A stretch of DNA of 64,000 nucleotides from Pedobacter xixiisoli (lineage in GTDB: Bacteria > Bacteroidota > Bacteroidia > Sphingobacteriales > Sphingobacteriaceae). Shown here one piece after another: positions 62,417 through 64,000 of this stretch (position 1 is the stretch's first letter; every line of letters starts with the position of its first letter). The position numbers and the translations under genes are program-made. The notes beneath the pieces are model-generated. The model saw only the letters and a program-made list of their open reading frames with translations. It did no database searches and was not told the DNA's origin. The DNA lies in NCBI RefSeq assembly GCF_900215335.1, contig NZ_OCMT01000001.1, forward strand, positions 124,001 through 188,000. Direction: 5' to 3'.

Positions 62417-64000
62417 ATGAGAAAATCAATATATCTAGTTGCCTATTGTCTTTTTTTGTTCCCAATATTGGCCAATGCACAAGCAACTTACCCTTTTGGC
62501 ACGATCCTTAAAAAGTTATATGCTGATCAGGGTAAAAATGCCAATAACGTAGTTAAACCCGCTCAATCGGTTTTAGAAACTATCCAGCCGGATGGAACTT
62601 GGGTAGATATTAATTACGAGGATAAATCTACAACGAATTGGCTACCAATTACACACATTAGTAGGGTAACAGATTTAGTATTTGCTTACACTACCGAGGG
62701 TAGTGCTTATCGTAAAAATGACAAAGTTTACAACGCTATTGTAAATGCTTTAAAAGTTTGGTATGAAAAAGATCCTAAAAGTACCAATTGGTGGCATAAT
62801 GAAATAAGTGTACCCCAAAAGTTAGGCTTGTTATTGGTGATCATGACCGCTGCGGAAAAGCAATTGCCAGACGAGTTGCAAGATCAATTGATAGAGCGTA
62901 TGAAGCGTGGTAACATGGTAGAAAAAACTGGTGCCAACAAAACCGATATCGCCATGCATTATTTTTATAGGTCTTTATTAACAGAAGACAGTAAGTTATT
63001 GGGAGAGTCGTTGGCTGAAATTTTTAGACCTGTGAGTTTGGTAGATGGGGAAGAAGGCTTGCAGTATGATTTTTCTTATTTGCAACATGGGCCGCAGTTG
63101 TACATTGGAGGTTATGGAAATGTATTTTTAGGCGGAGTTATTAAAATAGCGGGTTATGTGCCTGGCACTCCTTATGCGCTCAGTAAAGAAAAATTAGCTT
63201 TGTTATCCGAGTTCTATCAAAACACTTATTTGAAGACGTTTAGATCTAGATATGTAGATTTTAATGTAGAAGGTCGGGGAGTTTCCAGACCTAAAAATTT
63301 AAGAAAGCCTTCGGAGAAATACCGCTTAAACGCGATGAAGGAAATTGACGCAAGTAATGCTGATCAATGGGAAAACGAGCGTTTGAGGGTAGATAGTTTA
63401 ACCGGATTTACTATAGCTCCGTACCATAAACACTTTTGGAAGGGAGATTATACGGTACATATACGTCCAGAATACAACTTTAATGTACGGATTGCCAGTA
63501 AGCGCACCAAAAGAGCAGAAGCTGGTAACAATGAGAATTTGTATGGTAGATACTTATCAGACGGAGCCACTAACCTACAGTTGAGCGGGCCTGAGTATTA
63601 TAACATTATGCCAGTTTGGGAATGGGATAAAATTCCTGGGGTTACCGCTGCGGATCGTGCAGAAGATTTAAAGATGAACGTCAATTGGGGCGAAACAGGT
63701 CATAATGAATTTGCTGGTGGCGTTTCTGATGGTATGTATGGCGCAACTGCCTATCAACTCGATTATGATGGCGTTAGTGCAAAAAAAGCTTGGTTTTTCT
63801 TCGATAAGGAGGTTGTGGCAATGGGTACCGACATCCGGACAGATAGTGTGCTGTCTATTGCTACTACGGTAAATCAGTCGTGGTTGGAAGGGAGCGTAAT
63901 TAGCTCTTTTGGGACCATCAAAAAAGGCGATGTAGTGAAACAAAATGCTGCACCATCAAGTTGGGTACAGCATAATGGTGTGGCTTACTATTTCCCTAAA
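62417..64000 (+). CDS. PL8 polysaccharide lyase, chondroitin AC lyase-like, 3' truncated
   Basis: The first 528 codons of a secreted lyase; the frame is open to the window end. A signal peptide (to LANAQ) is followed by an alpha/alpha toroid with the PL8 signatures NWWHNEISVP and KTGANKTDIAMHYFY, the catalytic block YLQHGPQLYIGGYG, and FNVEGRGVSRP. Catalytic Asn174, His224, Tyr233 and Arg287 are spaced exactly as Asn175, His225, Tyr234 and Arg288 of Pedobacter heparinus chondroitinase AC, and GPEYYNIMPVWEWDKIPG begins the beta-sandwich. The reaction is beta-elimination of chondroitin sulfate or hyaluronan. The upstream hybrid two-component system probably controls it. Confidence 0.94.
   Translation, partial: MRKSIYLVAYCLFLFPILANAQATYPFGTILKKLYADQGKNANNVVKPAQSVLETIQPDGTWVDINYEDKSTTNWLPITHISRVTDLVFAYTTEGSAYRKNDKVYNAIVNALKVWYEKDPKSTNWWHNEISVPQKLGLLLVIMTAAEKQLPDELQDQLIERMKRGNMVEKTGANKTDIAMHYFYRSLLTEDSKLLGESLAEIFRPVSLVDGEEGLQYDFSYLQHGPQLYIGGYGNVFLGGVIKIAGYVPGTPYALSKEKLALLSEFYQNTYLKTFRSRYVDFNVEGRGVSRPKNLRKPSEKYRLNAMKEIDASNADQWENERLRVDSLTGFTIAPYHKHFWKGDYTVHIRPEYNFNVRIASKRTKRAEAGNNENLYGRYLSDGATNLQLSGPEYYNIMPVWEWDKIPGVTAADRAEDLKMNVNWGETGHNEFAGGVSDGMYGATAYQLDYDGVSAKKAWFFFDKEVVAMGTDIRTDSVLSIATTVNQSWLEGSVISSFGTIKKGDVVKQNAAPSSWVQHNGVAYYFPK

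Noticed and set aside
63668..63943. 91-residue minus-strand open frame near the window end
   Set aside because: Shadow of the PL8 lyase, whose own frame runs to the window edge and was missed only because it has no stop.

Overview
The window looks like chromosome of a Bacteroidota species in the Sphingobacteriaceae, most probably Pedobacter or a close relative. The evidence is the AT-rich sequence, promoters of the form TTG-N19-TAnnTTTG, few Shine-Dalgarno sites, a SusC/SusD pair with an ECF sigma factor and FecR, a hybrid one-protein two-component regulator, and a terminal gene whose motifs and catalytic spacing match the chondroitin AC lyase of Pedobacter heparinus. That last comparison is from memory, not from a search.

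Layout. 1-3.8 kb: the end of a TonB-dependent receptor, a LOG-family phosphoribohydrolase and a uroporphyrinogen-III methyltransferase. 4-11.8 kb: a storage-sugar block with glycogen synthase (glgA), ADP-glucose pyrophosphorylase (glgC), a GH15 enzyme and a fused OtsA-OtsB trehalose synthase/phosphatase. 11.9-18.7 kb: a BtuF-like protein, a lipoprotein, tRNA-Leu(UAG), then tig, clpP, clpX and AMP nucleosidase. 18.8-28 kb: mostly minus-strand housekeeping genes (SixA-type phosphatase, GT9, DUF4254, a PolX-like protein, SppA, PssA, Rho), with folK and an Hpt protein on the plus strand. 28.8-37.8 kb: pyrF, an EamA transporter, DUF2851, PspC, an ankyrin protein, FtsK, a LolA-like protein, an MBL-fold hydrolase and tRNA-Leu(GAG).

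38-45.7 kb is accessory. A divergent HxlR regulator faces an Old Yellow Enzyme, two SDRs and an MDR reductase, with a palindromic operator in between. A further SDR, two GNAT acetyltransferases and a hypothetical protein follow. Here lie two copies of a compact element that I read as a small RNA gene on the minus strand. In both copies a pair of CCGATA-type direct repeats spaced 21 bp sits upstream of a textbook Bacteroidota promoter and a transcript of about 56 nt that ends in a strong intrinsic terminator. The transcribed part is identical in both copies while the promoter spacer has diverged. This is the most novel item in the window.

46-64 kb: a secreted trypsin-like protease, then an ECF sigma/FecR/SusC/SusD/TlpA-like/alpha-beta hydrolase locus, a VOC protein and an FMN reductase. 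It ends with a hybrid two-component system next to a PL8 chondroitin AC lyase truncated by the window edge, probably the start of a glycosaminoglycan utilisation locus. Inverted repeats beginning GTCATTTCGA, GTCATTGCGA or TGTCATACTGA recur between genes and may double as terminators.
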